Below are positions 39,510 to 39,959 of a stretch of DNA of 39,959 nucleotides, piece by piece (the first letter of the stretch is position 1; each line of letters begins with the position of its first letter). The notes beneath the pieces were generated by a model. The model saw only the letters and a program-made list of their open reading frames with translations. It was not told where the DNA came from and did no database searches. Source of the stretch: CAYXVU01 sp964468725 (GTDB lineage Bacteria; Acidobacteriota; Blastocatellia; UBA7656). The stretch covers positions 1 to 39,959 of the forward strand of contig CAYXVU010000026.1 in NCBI GenBank assembly GCA_964468725.1. Direction: 5' to 3'. A program made the translations under genes and the position numbers.

Positions 39510-39959
39510 ATGCCCTACGACTTTCTCTATCAGGTAGAAGACGGTGTGGCGACGGTGACCTTCAATCGCCCGGAGGTTTTGAACGCGTTGACCTTCGACA
39601 TCTACGCGCAGTTTCGGGACCTGCTTGCCGACCTCAAAGGCGATGCGGAGGTGAAGGTGTTGCTGCTGACCGGCGAAGGCCGGGCGTTTTGCGCGGGTGG
39701 CGATGTACATGAAATTATCGGCGAACTCTTCGAGCGCGATATGAAAGGCCACCTCGAATTCGCGCGCATGACGGGCGCAGTCGTGCAGAATATGCGGCTG
39801 CTCGATAAGCCGATCATCGCCGCGCTCAACGGCATGACAGCAGGCGCAGGCGCAGTCATCGCGCTCGCCGCCGACCTGCGCATCATGTCGGAGCAAGCGA
39901 AATTCGCCTTTCTGTTTACCAAAGTCGGATTGACGGGCGCGGACATGGGGGCGGCCTAC
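39510..39959 (+). CDS. Enoyl-CoA hydratase/isomerase family protein (3' end outside window)
   Basis: The first 150 codons are present; the frame runs off the window end. The crotonase fold is clear: VEDGVATVTFNRPEVLNALT, then the first oxyanion-hole segment GEGRAFCAGGDVHEI, then the second, LNGMTAGAGAVIALAADLRI. A GAGG at 39502-39505 lies close upstream of ATG 39510. It should hydrate or isomerise an enoyl-CoA in the cytosol and follows the E1 genes on the same strand, which adds weight to an acyl-CoA degradation pathway. The catalytic glutamates expected further downstream cannot all be checked in the truncated part. Confidence 0.92.
   Translation, partial: MPYDFLYQVEDGVATVTFNRPEVLNALTFDIYAQFRDLLADLKGDAEVKVLLLTGEGRAFCAGGDVHEIIGELFERDMKGHLEFARMTGAVVQNMRLLDKPIIAALNGMTAGAGAVIALAADLRIMSEQAKFAFLFTKVGLTGADMGAAY

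Overview
The window reads as a chromosomal stretch of a Gram-negative, moderately GC-rich heterotroph. The combination of an Oar-like TonB-dependent receptor, many secreted TPR proteins, a CRTAC1 (FG-GAP plus ASPIC/UnbV) protein, a TonB-type C-terminal domain and a REP-associated transposase suggests Acidobacteriota, perhaps Blastocatellia. This is an inference from gene content; no rRNA or tRNA gene is visible to test it.

Layout. (1) 1-3069: the C-terminal part of a large outer-membrane receptor, then a secreted GH13 amylase-type enzyme. (2) 3082-12783: a run of secreted TPR proteins, one of them fused to a five-haem cytochrome c, followed by a membrane diguanylate cyclase and a CRTAC1 protein. 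(3) 12794-14600: a trans-3-hydroxyproline dehydratase-type enzyme overlapping a nucleoside/guanine deaminase, then a small membrane protein. (4) 14636-22104: a maltodextrin module of MalQ, a second GH13 enzyme carrying a C-terminal TonB-like domain, a REP/RAYT insertion, an SLC45/GPH-type sugar transporter and a third GH13 enzyme. (5) 22230-32622: a surface-glycan region of five glycosyltransferase genes or domains, a TMTC-like GT-C/TPR membrane protein and a flippase fused to a glycosyltransferase. (6) 32989-39959: an exported cyclase-family protein, an FAD monooxygenase and an OYE-like reductase that resemble the two halves of aminobenzoyl-CoA/salicylyl-CoA hydroxylase-reductases, a 2-oxoacid dehydrogenase E1 alpha/beta pair and the start of an enoyl-CoA hydratase. 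Region 6 looks catabolic, possibly for an aromatic acyl-CoA.

How it fits together. Regions 1 and 4 would take up and process alpha-glucans: outer-membrane receptor, exported GH13 enzymes, transport across the inner membrane, then cytosolic MalQ. The TPR/cytochrome/CRTAC1 block between them has no assignable reaction, although every member except the cyclase carries a signal peptide.

The least explained signal is a set of short-period repeats in intergenic DNA. Heptamer arrays related to GGTTGAA or GAATTCA (and a 9-mer and a GACAACG variant) abut stop or start codons, and at three places occur as inverted pairs. One inverted pair encloses a four-helix-bundle (S23/Avd-like) gene with an in-frame premature stop, sitting exactly between the monooxygenase and reductase genes. 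With the RAYT unit behind the amylase-TonB fusion, these suggest small mobile or repeat-driven elements reshaping gene ends.
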